Of a DNA stretch of 64,000 nucleotides, positions 18,542 through 27,261 are shown in pieces. The stretch's first letter is position 1; each line of letters opens with the position of its first letter. Made by a program: the position numbers and the translations under genes. Under the pieces are notes generated by a model. It saw only the letters and a list, made by a program, of their open reading frames with translations, had not been told where the DNA came from and did no database searches. The DNA comes from MED-G116 sp038147495 (GTDB taxonomy: Bacteria; Pseudomonadota; Alphaproteobacteria; Puniceispirillales; Puniceispirillaceae). The stretch is from assembly GCA_038147495.1 (NCBI GenBank), contig JAYQTT010000015.1, positions 1 to 64,000 on the forward strand, in the 5' to 3' direction.

Positions 18542-19477
18542 TCAAGCTGTGAGCAAGAATTCATCAATTTGCATCTGGTCGCATACGCCTTCCATCGGCC
18601 CTCTCTTGGTAACAGCAAGAGCCCCGGCTGCTGCCGCGTAACGCAACGCCTTTTCGGGCGGTGTGTCGCGCAACCAATGTGCGGTGAACGCCCCACCAAA
18701 ACTATCGCCGGCACCCGTCGGATCAATTTCTTCAACAGTAAAGGAAGGCGAATCAATCATGCCATCGCCGTCGTAAAGACATGCCCCGGCGGCGCCTTTT
18801 TTGTGAACTATGACACTTATGCCAAGGCCGAGAATTTCCTTTATTGCCGCTTGCTCATCAGTTGCTTCTGTTAACAGTATCAGTTCCTCGCCACTGGGCA
18901 GGAAGAGGTCAGTCATACCGAGTATGTCGCGCATCGCCTGCTGCAGTCCTGGCGCTGCCAACATCTCTTTTCGCAGGTTTGGGTCAAAGGAGACTGACCC
19001 ACCTCGTGCCTTGATGGCCCCCGCCGCCGCAAGATTTTGGCGGACAAATTCTGGACTCGACAGAGAAGAGCCCATGATGTGGATGTGATCAGCCGTAGCA
19101 ATAAGTACGTCAACCTCTGTGGAAGCAGCCAATTGTCCGCAGGCGCTATGTTGAATGTTGAACACAAAATCTCTGGAACCGTCCTTTCGATAGCGGACGA
19201 AAGCGCTGCCTGTTGGCCGCTCTTGGTCAATTTGGATGCCTGAGACATCGACATTATCCCGCTTCAGCCGATCAAGATTGATCTGGCCAAAATCGTCGTC
19301 GCCAACGCCTGAAATCAGGGCAACGGGCTGTCCTAGCCGGGCGGCTTGGCTGGCAAATATCGCGGGAGCGCCAGACGGAAAGGGGCCGGTCAGGGGTTGT
19401 GGGGCGCGAAATCCTTCACCCTCGGTATCCGCCATGATTTCAACGATGACCTCGCCGATCACCAGAATCTTCTTCAT
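18542..19477 (-). CDS. PfkB-family sugar kinase, probable tagatose kinase
   Basis: A 311-residue ribokinase-fold kinase. It shows the N-terminal VIGEVIVEIMADTEG, a substrate-loop region with GAPAIFASQAARLG (about 36-49) and the signature DPTGAGDSFGGAFTAHW with catalytic aspartate near residue 253. It is first in the minus-strand half of the polyol regulon and directly upstream of the GatZ/KbaZ gene. By the Agrobacterium galactitol/altritol precedent it would convert D-tagatose to D-tagatose 6-phosphate; KDG-like or fructose kinase activity is an alternative. An AGGAT site lies 8 bases before its ATG. Confidence 0.75.
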   Translation of the reverse strand: MKKILVIGEVIVEIMADTEGEGFRAPQPLTGPFPSGAPAIFASQAARLGQPVALISGVGDDDFGQINLDRLKRDNVDVSGIQIDQERPTGSAFVRYRKDGSRDFVFNIQHSACGQLAASTEVDVLIATADHIHIMGSSLSSPEFVRQNLAAAGAIKARGGSVSFDPNLRKEMLAAPGLQQAMRDILGMTDLFLPSGEELILLTEATDEQAAIKEILGLGISVIVHKKGAAGACLYDGDGMIDSPSFTVEEIDPTGAGDSFGGAFTAHWLRDTPPEKALRYAAAAGALAVTKRGPMEGVCDQMQIDEFLLTA

Positions 19478-19533
19478 GAATCAATCCTAATCCAAATCGG
19501 TACGAGGCTGCCACTGTTGCCACTGACCTCAAA

Positions 19534-19550
19534 ATTTTACCGATTAAAAT
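19534..19550. promoter_or_regulatory. Inverted repeat between the kinase gene and lacI
   Basis: Arms ATTTTA and TAAAAT with a 5-base centre (CCGAT), in the divergent region between the tagatose-type kinase and the LacI-family gene. A similar element, TTTAC..GTAAA, lies before the importer operon at 20748-20761. Both fit the short AT-rich palindromes bound by LacI-type regulators. Function inferred. Confidence 0.45.
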
Positions 19551-19688
19551 ACATCACTGAACACTTGACCGCCGCTCGAATGACTGATTACTGTCAACAT
19601 AAAATTAATCACGCGTAAAGTTTTTTCTTTGTGTTTAAGTTTGATTGGACGCTGTGATTTAGTGCGCTTCAAATTTGGAGGTAGGCAC

Positions 19689-20713
19689 ATGGATGATAAA
19701 AAAATTAAAAATATGACGGAGTTTTCCGAGCTAAGCGGTATTTCTCGGCCAACCGTTTCGAAATATTTTAACGATCCAACCAGCGTGCGTGAAACAACAA
19801 GAAAGAAAATTGAAGCCGCGATCGAAGAGTATGATTATCACCCCAATCTTTTGCCATTAATCAGAACCGGAAGCTGACCAAAACAATTGGCATCATGGTC
19901 CCCTATCTGGCGGATCCCTTCTTTGCCGAGATTGTTCGTAAGATCGAACGGTTGTGTATCGAACGCGGTTTCTGGCCGATTGTATTTAGCGCGCACGGAC
20001 AGCAAGCGCTGGAGAATGAAGGCTTGTCCACGCTCCAATCCTTGCGCCCTGCAGGCGCGCTCATCGCGCCACTTGGTCGTAGCTCGGATTTGGAAACGGT
20101 GGAGCGGTTTACAAAGGAAGTGCCGACGGTCATCTTTGACAGCAATGTTGAGGTGGGTGCGGCATTTGTTGGATCGAATAATTTTCAAAGCATTGGAATC
20201 ATTGTGGAATATCTTTGTCGCACCGGTGAGCCACCATGCTTTTTTGAAATGCCGCCAGTGAATCCAAACGCGAATAAAAGGCGTGAGGCGTTTATTCAAT
20301 CGATGGAAAGATTGGGGCATCAGCCCAAGATCATTCAGGTTGAGGGAACGGGTTGGGACTTTGAGCAAATTGGTCTTCGCGAAGGCCAGCGACTGATCCA
20401 TGAGGCGGCGCTACCGTCGAGCACCGTTCTATGCAGTAACGATCGTCTCGCGGTCGGATTGACAGCAGCGGCATATCAGCACGGTCTGCGGGTTGGACAT
20501 GGCCAGGGATGCGCTTTGCGAATCGCGGGGCATGATGACCATCCGTGGTCACAATTCACCTGTCCGCCTCTGACGACGGTGTCGCAGAACTATAACGCCA
20601 TTGCCGAACGCAGCGTTGATATGCTGTTTGAACTGATTAACAGTGATGCCCCTTTTAGCGACAGGCCCGAGATCTTGTTTGAGGGTACTTTGGTGATGAG
20701 GTCCTCAGCCTGA
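19689..20713 (+). CDS. LacI-family transcriptional regulator, one-base frameshift
   Basis: Local regulator of the polyol genes, split over two frames. The N-terminal helix-turn-helix (MTEFSELSGISRPTVSKYF, about 9-27) ends in YHPNLLP and a premature stop near 19877; the sensor domain continues in another frame as NQNRKLTKTIGIMVPYLADP to the stop at 20713. Adding one G after position 19853 gives PNLLAINQNRKLTKTIG, the normal hinge, and about 341 residues. GGAGGT lies 8 bases before the ATG. Its position between the two divergent polyol transcripts indicates it controls both. The lesion is probably a sequence error; if real, the regulon would be constitutive. Confidence 0.8.
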
Positions 20714-20747
20714 CCGACTGACACGGGTAGAAACCACCAGTCAAAAA

Positions 20748-20761
20748 TTTACATGAGTAAA
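20748..20761. promoter_or_regulatory. Palindrome upstream of the polyol importer
   Basis: TTTAC and GTAAA arms flank a 4-base centre just upstream of the promoter at 20769. It shares AT-rich half-sites with the element at 19534-19550, so both are candidate sites for the neighbouring LacI-family regulator. Confidence 0.45.
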
Positions 20762-20768
20762 ATAAATA

Positions 20769-20797
20769 TTGACAGGCGCTTCAGTCGCCTGTTCTAT
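20769..20797 (+). promoter_or_regulatory. Candidate promoter with internal inverted repeat
   Basis: A consensus -35 box TTGACA (20769-20774), a 17-base spacer and a weak -10 TTCTAT (20792-20797), about 33 bases before the binding-protein start. The spacer is covered by the inverted repeat CAGGCG-CTTCAGT-CGCCTG (20773-20791). A repressor bound there would block polymerase, or the repeat may act as a stem-loop. Confidence 0.5.
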
Positions 20798-20829
20798 CAA
20801 TTTTATTGCAAACTACGGGAGGAAGTTTT

Positions 20830-22149
20830 ATGAAACTTCGCAACACACTTGTTTCAGCCTTGGCGCTGGCATCGGTCGCATCGACTGCGGCGACCGCTGA
20901 AGAGATAACAATCGCGACTGTCAACAATGCTGACATGATTGTTATGCAAAAGCTTGCCCCTCAGTGGGAAAAAGCAACTGGTAACACAATCAACTGGGTG
21001 GTCTTGGAGGAGAACGTTCTTCGCCAGAGAACAACTCAGGACATCGCAACCGGCGGCGGCTCTTTCGACATCATGTTCATTGGTGCCTATGAGACACCAA
21101 TCTGGGGTGCCAACGGCTGGCTGACATCATTGAACGATTTCTATGATGATGCTTCATATGACGCCAATGACATTTTCCAGCTGGTTCGCAACGGCTTGTC
21201 TGCAAATGACAACCTGTATGCGGTTCCGCTGTACTCAGAGACATCATTCACGTTCTACAGAACCGATGTTTTCAAGGCGGCAGGTGTGGCAGCACCTACA
21301 GATCAGATCACCTACACCGAATTTGCTGACATCGTGGCAAAAGTACATGATCCGGACAACGGTATCTATGGTACTTGCCAGCGTGGTAAGGCCGGTTGGG
21401 GCGAGAACATGGCGTTCATCGGCCCACTTGCAAACGCTTTTGGTGCACGTTGGTTTGATGAAGAGTGGAACCCACAGCTTGACTCTCCAGAGTGGAATGC
21501 AGCTGTAACCTACTATGTCGATCTGATGACCAAATATGGCCCTCCAGGTGCAACTGCAAACGGTCACAACGAAAACCGTGCGCTTTTCAAGGACGGCAAA
21601 TGTGCAACTTGGGTTGATGCGACATCAGCAGCCAACGATGTTCGTAACCCGAACACATCAAGCGTTGCCGACGTAACTGACTTCTTCAAGGCACCAAAGC
21701 AAGCCACAGAAAAAGGAACCGGCTGGTTCTGGTCTTGGGCACTTGCTATTCCGGCAAGTTCACAAAAAGCTGATGTTGCCAAGGACTTCCTGAAGTGGGG
21801 TACATCTAAAGAGTACTTCCAGATGGTTGGTGACACCGAGGGCTGGGTCGCAGTTCCAAGCGGAACTCGTCAGTCAATCCATGAAGATCCACGCCTTCTG
21901 AAGGCTGCGCCTTTCGCAGAAACCATCAAGAATGCCATCTTCTCAGTTGACCCTGCAGACCCATCGCTGCTTCCTGTTCCATACACAGGCGTTCAGTTCG
22001 TAGCGATCCCTGAGTTCCAGGGCATTGGTAACTATGTCGGTCAGCAGATCTCCGCGGCTCTGGCAGGCCAGCAGTCGGTTGAAACGGCTCTGGAGAACAG
22101 CCAGAACTTCGCCAAGCGCGAAATGACCAAGGCTGGTTACTACAAGTAA
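20830..22149 (+). CDS. smoE: Polyol ABC importer, substrate-binding protein (SmoE-like)
   Basis: A 439-residue periplasmic binding protein of the sugar/polyol class (SBP_bac_1). The ATG at 20830 follows a strong GGGAGGAAG site; the frame extends 24 bases upstream without one. The signal peptide (MKLRNTLVSALALASVAS) is cleaved around TAATAEE, and the mature part opens EEITIATVNNADMIVMQKLAP. Codon choice is strongly biased compared with neighbouring genes, as expected of a highly expressed protein. Likely ligands, by operon content, are sorbitol, mannitol, galactitol or altritol. A hairpin separates it from the permease genes. Confidence 0.85.
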   Translation: MKLRNTLVSALALASVASTAATAEEITIATVNNADMIVMQKLAPQWEKATGNTINWVVLEENVLRQRTTQDIATGGGSFDIMFIGAYETPIWGANGWLTSLNDFYDDASYDANDIFQLVRNGLSANDNLYAVPLYSETSFTFYRTDVFKAAGVAAPTDQITYTEFADIVAKVHDPDNGIYGTCQRGKAGWGENMAFIGPLANAFGARWFDEEWNPQLDSPEWNAAVTYYVDLMTKYGPPGATANGHNENRALFKDGKCATWVDATSAANDVRNPNTSSVADVTDFFKAPKQATEKGTGWFWSWALAIPASSQKADVAKDFLKWGTSKEYFQMVGDTEGWVAVPSGTRQSIHEDPRLLKAAPFAETIKNAIFSVDPADPSLLPVPYTGVQFVAIPEFQGIGNYVGQQISAALAGQQSVETALENSQNFAKREMTKAGYYK

Positions 22150-22162
22150 GAACTTTTTGAAT

Positions 22163-22187
22163 GGGCCGGAACTTTCTGTTTCGGCCC
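22163..22187 (+). terminator. Hairpin between smoE and smoF
   Basis: A 10-bp stem (GGGCCGGAAC with GTTTCGGCCC, one G-T pair) lies 13 bases after the stop and is followed by an AT-rich stretch without a clean T-run. It probably protects the smoE message or partly terminates it. Confidence 0.55.
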
Positions 22188-22289
22188 TTCATTATATTGT
22201 ATTAAAGAATAATAGCCTGCTCTCAAGAAACTCATTTCAGGTTTTGGTCTGAAAACCGAAAAGCAATTCATTATCCGGGAGGTGACCGC

Positions 22290-23162
22290 ATGGCTACGAA
22301 AGCGTCCCGTTCAGCTGCACGACTGATGATCTCCCCTGCGGTACTACTGCTTCTTGGCTGGATGATCGTGCCTTTGGGAATGACCCTGTATTTCTCCTTT
22401 TTGCGCTATAATCTGCTGCAGCCCGGTGCGACACCTTTTGCCGGGTGGGAGAACTATTACTGGTTCGTTACGGATCCAAGTTTCAAGGCCGCTATCATCA
22501 ACACTCTGGTTCTTGTTGGCGGTGTGTTGAGCATCACGACAATCGGTGGTCTTGGGTTGGCCATTTTACTGGATCGCCCGATGTTTGGTCAGGGCATCAT
22601 CAGGATCATGGTCATCGCGCCCTTTTTCGTGATGCCAACGGTGTCAGCACTGGTGTGGAAAAACATGTTCATGAACCCGGTAAACGGGGTTTTTGGACGC
22701 ATAGCAACCGGCCTTGGATTCCAGCCGGTCGATTTTTTTGGGCAAATTCCGTTGGCCTCAATCACGGTCATCGTGTCATGGATGTGGTTGCCATTTGCTG
22801 CCCTGATTCTTCTCACCGCGCTTCAATCACTTGATCATGAACAGCTGGAAGCGGCCGAGATGGATGGCGCCAGCCGTTGGAATCGATTCTGGTTCATTGT
22901 CCTGCCGCATCTTGCCCGTGCAATCACTGTGGTCATTTTGATCCAGACAATTTTCCTGTTGTCGATCTTTGCTGAAATTTTGGTGACCACCAACGGCGGG
23001 CCGGGAACAGCAACCACAAACCTGACTTACCTCATTTATGTTTCATCATTGCTGCAGTTTGATGTGGGCATGGGCAGTGCAGGCGGGGTGATTGCTATCA
23101 TTCTGGCCAATATTGTTGCGATCTTCCTGATGCGGATGATCGGTAAGAACCTCGACGTGTAG
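22290..23162 (+). CDS. smoF: Polyol ABC importer permease (SmoF-like)
   Basis: A 290-residue inner-membrane permease with six predicted helices. The coupling EAA motif reads EAAEMDGASRWNRFWFIVLP at about 191-210. GGGAGGTG lies before the ATG. Pairs with the next permease to form the channel. Confidence 0.9.
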   Translation: MATKASRSAARLMISPAVLLLLGWMIVPLGMTLYFSFLRYNLLQPGATPFAGWENYYWFVTDPSFKAAIINTLVLVGGVLSITTIGGLGLAILLDRPMFGQGIIRIMVIAPFFVMPTVSALVWKNMFMNPVNGVFGRIATGLGFQPVDFFGQIPLASITVIVSWMWLPFAALILLTALQSLDHEQLEAAEMDGASRWNRFWFIVLPHLARAITVVILIQTIFLLSIFAEILVTTNGGPGTATTNLTYLIYVSSLLQFDVGMGSAGGVIAIILANIVAIFLMRMIGKNLDV

Positions 23163-23175
23163 GGAGGAACGGTCA

Positions 23176-24009
23176 ATGGCGCGCTCTGTCTCGAACAAGA
23201 CCAAGATCATCAATACAGCCCTTGCCGGCACGCTCGCCTTATTGATGTTCTTTCCAATACTTTGGATCGTTGTTCTCTCGTTCAAAACCGAAGAAGACGC
23301 CATCAGGGCGCCTTTAGAGGTGATATTCAGCTCTGGCTGGACGTTGGAGAGTTTTGGCACTGTTCAGGCTAGATCTGATTATTTTAAGCATTTCACCAAT
23401 TCAGTGATTATTTCATTTGGATCGACAATACTTGGTCTGTTGATTGCAATACCGGCTGCATGGGCGATGGCATTTGTGCCTGCAAAGCGAACAAAAGATG
23501 TGTTGATGTGGATGCTGTCGACCAAGATGCTACCTCCAGTCGGGGTTCTTGTGCCGATCTATCTTATTTTTCGTGACTTCGGCCTGTTGGATAGCCGCAT
23601 TGGTCTCACCATAGTTCTGATGCTGATTAATCTGCCGATCATCATCTGGATGCTATTTACATATTTCCGTGAAATTCCCGGGGAAATTCTGGAAGCCGGA
23701 CGGATGGATGGCGCCTCGCTGCGCGATGAAATCATTTATGTGCTGATGCCTATGGCCTTGCCGGGAATGGCGTCAACGGCATTGCTGAACATTATTCTGG
23801 CATGGAATGAAGCGTTCTGGACGATCAACTTAACCGCTGCAGAGGCCGCACCATTGACGGCTTTTATTGCCAGCTATTCCAGCCCGGAAGGATTGTTTTA
23901 CGCCAAGCTGAGTGCAGCGTCTGTCATGGCTATTGCGCCGATCCTGATCATGGGTTGGTTTAGTCAAAAGCAACTTGTTCGGGGCCTGACCTTTGGTGCC
24001 GTTAAGTAG
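23176..24009 (+). CDS. smoG: Polyol ABC importer permease (SmoG-like)
   Basis: A 277-residue inner-membrane permease of the MalG type with six predicted helices. The EAA loop is EAGRMDGASLRDEIIYVLMP at about 173-192, and the C-terminus GWFSQKQLVRGLTFGAVK is typical of the family. It begins 13 bases after smoF, preceded by GGGAGGAACG. Confidence 0.9.
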   Translation: MARSVSNKTKIINTALAGTLALLMFFPILWIVVLSFKTEEDAIRAPLEVIFSSGWTLESFGTVQARSDYFKHFTNSVIISFGSTILGLLIAIPAAWAMAFVPAKRTKDVLMWMLSTKMLPPVGVLVPIYLIFRDFGLLDSRIGLTIVLMLINLPIIIWMLFTYFREIPGEILEAGRMDGASLRDEIIYVLMPMALPGMASTALLNIILAWNEAFWTINLTAAEAAPLTAFIASYSSPEGLFYAKLSAASVMAIAPILIMGWFSQKQLVRGLTFGAVK

Positions 24010-24020
24010 GGAACAAGAAA

Positions 24021-25022
24021 ATGGGACATATTAAACTCAACAAGGTTCAGAAAAAATTTGGTGATGTTGAAGTCATTCCACCGCTGGATTTGGAAATCGA
24101 AGATGGTGAGTTTGTCGTTTTCGTTGGACCTTCCGGCTGTGGAAAGTCGACCTTATTGCGTCTGATTGCCGGACTTGAGGACACCACATCCGGTTCCATC
24201 GAGATTGATGGTGTTGACGCCACCGGAACGCCGCCTGCGCAAAGGGGGCTGGCGATGGTTTTCCAATCCTATGCGCTGTATCCACATATGTCGGTGCGCA
24301 AGAACATCGCCTTCCCGATGCGTATGGCGAATATCAGCAAGGAAGAACAGGAGCGGCGAATTCAAGCGGTCGCCAAGTCTTTGAACATTGTTGATTATCT
24401 TGATCGCAAGCCTCGTCAACTCTCTGGAGGGCAGCGTCAGCGTGTTGCGATTGGCCGGGCGATAGTGCGCGAACCTGAGGCCTTCCTGTTTGATGAACCG
24501 CTGTCAAATCTCGATGCAGCCTTGCGTGTTGGGATGCGGATGGAAATTTCCGAGCTGCATAAAAAACTCGAAACCACAATGATATATGTCACGCACGATC
24601 AGGTCGAGGCGATGACAATGGCTGACAAGATTGTTGTTCTGCAAGCCGGCGTTGTTGAGCAGGTCGGCTCTCCTCTTGATTTGTACAAATTCCCCTGCAA
24701 CCGATTCGTGGCGGGATTTATCGGATCTCCGAAGATGAATTTCATAGAGGGGCCAGACGCGGCAGAGCATGGTGCGCACGCAATCGGCATTCGCCCTGAG
24801 CACATCTCTGTTTCCAAAACCAAAGGTCAATGGAAGGGAACCGTTGGCGTGGCTGAGCATCTTGGCTCGGACACCTATCTGCATATTCATGGTGTGCCTG
24901 GCTGTGATCCGTTGACGGTAAGGGCTGATGGTGATGTTGATGTGCAGCATGGCGATGACGTGTGGTTAATGCCCAACTTGTCTCAAATTCATAAGTTCGA
25001 TGAACAAGGATTGCGTATCTGA
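24021..25022 (+). CDS. smoK: Polyol ABC importer ATPase (SmoK/MalK-like)
   Basis: A 333-residue cytoplasmic ATPase. Walker A is GPSGCGKSTLL, the signature is LSGGQRQRVAIGRAIV, Walker B is AFLFDEPLSNLDA and the switch histidine is in YVTHD. A C-terminal TOBE-type domain (from about residue 240, AIGIRPEHISV) is present, as in MalK-class subunits. Its stop overlaps the SDR gene start by one base. Confidence 0.92.
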   Translation: MGHIKLNKVQKKFGDVEVIPPLDLEIEDGEFVVFVGPSGCGKSTLLRLIAGLEDTTSGSIEIDGVDATGTPPAQRGLAMVFQSYALYPHMSVRKNIAFPMRMANISKEEQERRIQAVAKSLNIVDYLDRKPRQLSGGQRQRVAIGRAIVREPEAFLFDEPLSNLDAALRVGMRMEISELHKKLETTMIYVTHDQVEAMTMADKIVVLQAGVVEQVGSPLDLYKFPCNRFVAGFIGSPKMNFIEGPDAAEHGAHAIGIRPEHISVSKTKGQWKGTVGVAEHLGSDTYLHIHGVPGCDPLTVRADGDVDVQHGDDVWLMPNLSQIHKFDEQGLRI

Positions 25023-25786
25023 TGAAAAAACTCGAAGGAAAGGTTGCTCTGGTTACTGGTGGTGGTCGTGGTATCGGCCGCGCCATATGCGAGGCTTACG
25101 CCGATGCAGGGGCAAAAGTTGTCGTGGCTGATTTGCGTGAGGATGATGCCCGCGAAACCGCTTCGGCGATTGGTGGCATAGCTGTGGCAATGAATGTCGC
25201 TGATCTGGATTCGATTTCCGCCGGCGTTGCCGCGGTGGAAAGAGAATTTGGTGGAATTGATATCCTCGTCAATAACGCTGGTATATTCAACATGGCGTCT
25301 ATCGACAAGATCACGCATGAAGACTACCGCCAGCAATATGACATCAATGTCGGCGGCACAATCTTCGCCTGCCAGGCGGTGGTGCCTTTAATGAAACGCC
25401 GTGGTGGAGGGGTGATCATCAATTTTGCCAGTCAGGCGGGCCGCAGAGGCGAGGCAAATGTCACCATCTATTGCTCAACAAAAGCAGCTGTCATTTCAAT
25501 CACACAGTCAATGGCATTGGAGTTGGCAGGGGATAATATCAGGGTCAATGCAATTGCCCCCGGTGTGATTGACACCCCGATGTGGAAGCATGTGGACAGC
25601 CAGTTTGCCGAATATGAGAACAAACCTATCGGACAGAAAAAGCGCGAAGTTGGAGAGGCCGTTCCCTTGGGGCGGATGGGCGATCCAAAAGACGTGGCGG
25701 ATCCATGTGTTTTTCTTGCATCTGATGATGCGCGTTACATCACGGCTCAGACGATCAACGTCGACGGCGGAAATTGGATGAGCTGA
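25022..25786 (+). CDS. smoS: Short-chain polyol dehydrogenase (SmoS-like)
   Basis: A 254-residue classical SDR. The cofactor motif TGGGRGIGRA is at 12-21, NNAG at 84-87, and the catalytic residues are S137, Y150 and K154 (YCSTK). The C-terminal proline-glycine region leads to ITAQTINVDGGNWMS. Relatives oxidise D-sorbitol to fructose and galactitol to tagatose with NAD+. Translation is probably coupled to smoK and the following mannitol dehydrogenase, which begins one base after its stop. Confidence 0.85.
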   Translation: MKKLEGKVALVTGGGRGIGRAICEAYADAGAKVVVADLREDDARETASAIGGIAVAMNVADLDSISAGVAAVEREFGGIDILVNNAGIFNMASIDKITHEDYRQQYDINVGGTIFACQAVVPLMKRRGGGVIINFASQAGRRGEANVTIYCSTKAAVISITQSMALELAGDNIRVNAIAPGVIDTPMWKHVDSQFAEYENKPIGQKKREVGEAVPLGRMGDPKDVADPCVFLASDDARYITAQTINVDGGNWMS

Positions 25787-25787
25787 A

Positions 25788-27254
25788 TTGGAACTTTCGA
25801 ACATTACACTGCCTGAATTGCCCAGTGCGATTCTGCGTCCAAATTATGACCGGTCACGTCTGACACCGGGCATTCTTCACATCGGTCTTGGCAATTTCCA
25901 TCGTGGGCATCAGGCTTGGTATCTGCACCGGCTGATGCAGCAGGGCGAAGCCATGGACTGGGCGATTATTGGTGCCGGTGTGCGTCCCGCTGATGATGTG
26001 AAGCGACAACAGCTACTGGCACAAGATTATCTGACAACGCTGATTGAGTTGGACCCGGAGGGGCGCAGCGCAGAGATTGTCGGTTCAATGATCGGGTTTG
26101 TCCCGGTGCAGGAGGACAATGCCGCGTTGATTGCGCAGATGACGGATCCTGCCATCCGCATCGTGTCATTAACGGTGACCGAGGGTGGCTATTACATAAA
26201 CCCGGTTACCCTGTCTCTCGACACCGATCATCCTGATATTCAGTATGACGCTGCCCACCCTGAACATCCCCGCACAGCTTTTGGTGCGATGATTGCGGCT
26301 TTGAAACAGCGTCGGGCAAGTGGCGTATTGCCCTTCACCGGCATGAGTTGTGACAATCTGCAGGGCAATGGTGCGATCCTGCGTCAAACCGTGGTGTCTC
26401 TTGCCAGACTGTCTGACCCTGACCTTGCCGCGTGGATTGACGAGGAATGCTGTTTTCCAAATTCTATGGTTGATTGCATTGTTCCTGCCACAGGGCCAAG
26501 TGAAATCGAGCTGGCGCGATCATTGGGCGTTGACGATGCCGCGCCGGTAACTCACGAGAATTTCAGGCAGTGGGTGATAGAGGATCATTTTTGTGCAGGC
26601 CGACCAGACTGGGACAAGGTTGGTGCGACCTTTGTCGAAGATGTGCATGCGTTTGAGGCAATGAAAATCCGAATTCTGAACGGAGGGCACCAAATCATCG
26701 CCAATCCAGGAGAGCTGCTGTCGGTTGAATTTATTTCTGGTTGCATGGATCATCCGCTGATCGGCGCATTCTTTCGTAAAGTTGCCAAGACTGAAATTTC
26801 GCCGCATGTGCAGCCTGTTCCGGGAATGGAGCCGCTGGATTATGTCGATTTGATCGATCGAAGATTCTCCAATCCATCAATTGCTGATACGGTGCGCCGT
26901 GTCGCATTTGACGGATCTTCACGCCACACCGGCTTTGTCTTGCCGGTACTGCGCGTAGCCCTCGATAAGGGTAAGGCCATCGACGGTCTGGCATTGTCAC
27001 AAGCGATCTGGGCGCGCATGTGCGAGGGGACACGAGAAGACGGAACCGTTATAGAGCCGAATGATCCTATCTGGTCACGACTGACGCAAGCGGCCAAGGC
27101 GGCGAAAACCGACCCGCAAAACTGGCTTGATCAAAAGGAACTGTATGGCCAGCTTGGTGAAGATCCGCATGTCCAAAGCCGCTTCCATTACTGGCACAGA
27201 ATAATTTCATCCGAAGGCGTTGAAGCGGCGATCCAGTCATATCTGCAGGGGTAA
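25788..27254 (+). CDS. mtlK: Mannitol 2-dehydrogenase-family protein
   Basis: A 488-residue long-chain polyol dehydrogenase. It opens with a TTG codon one base after smoS stops; no better start is seen and the family N-terminus (LPELPSAILRPNYDRSRL) begins here. The Rossmann segment GILHIGLGNFHRGHQAWYLH spans about 29-48, and the C-terminal domain holds KIRILNGGHQIIANPGEL with the catalytic lysine region near residue 290. It would oxidise mannitol to fructose with NAD+; altritol or arabinitol are alternatives. Length matches MtlK-type enzymes (about 480-495). Confidence 0.85.
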   Translation: MELSNITLPELPSAILRPNYDRSRLTPGILHIGLGNFHRGHQAWYLHRLMQQGEAMDWAIIGAGVRPADDVKRQQLLAQDYLTTLIELDPEGRSAEIVGSMIGFVPVQEDNAALIAQMTDPAIRIVSLTVTEGGYYINPVTLSLDTDHPDIQYDAAHPEHPRTAFGAMIAALKQRRASGVLPFTGMSCDNLQGNGAILRQTVVSLARLSDPDLAAWIDEECCFPNSMVDCIVPATGPSEIELARSLGVDDAAPVTHENFRQWVIEDHFCAGRPDWDKVGATFVEDVHAFEAMKIRILNGGHQIIANPGELLSVEFISGCMDHPLIGAFFRKVAKTEISPHVQPVPGMEPLDYVDLIDRRFSNPSIADTVRRVAFDGSSRHTGFVLPVLRVALDKGKAIDGLALSQAIWARMCEGTREDGTVIEPNDPIWSRLTQAAKAAKTDPQNWLDQKELYGQLGEDPHVQSRFHYWHRIISSEGVEAAIQSYLQG

Positions 27255-27261
27255 AGGCGTC

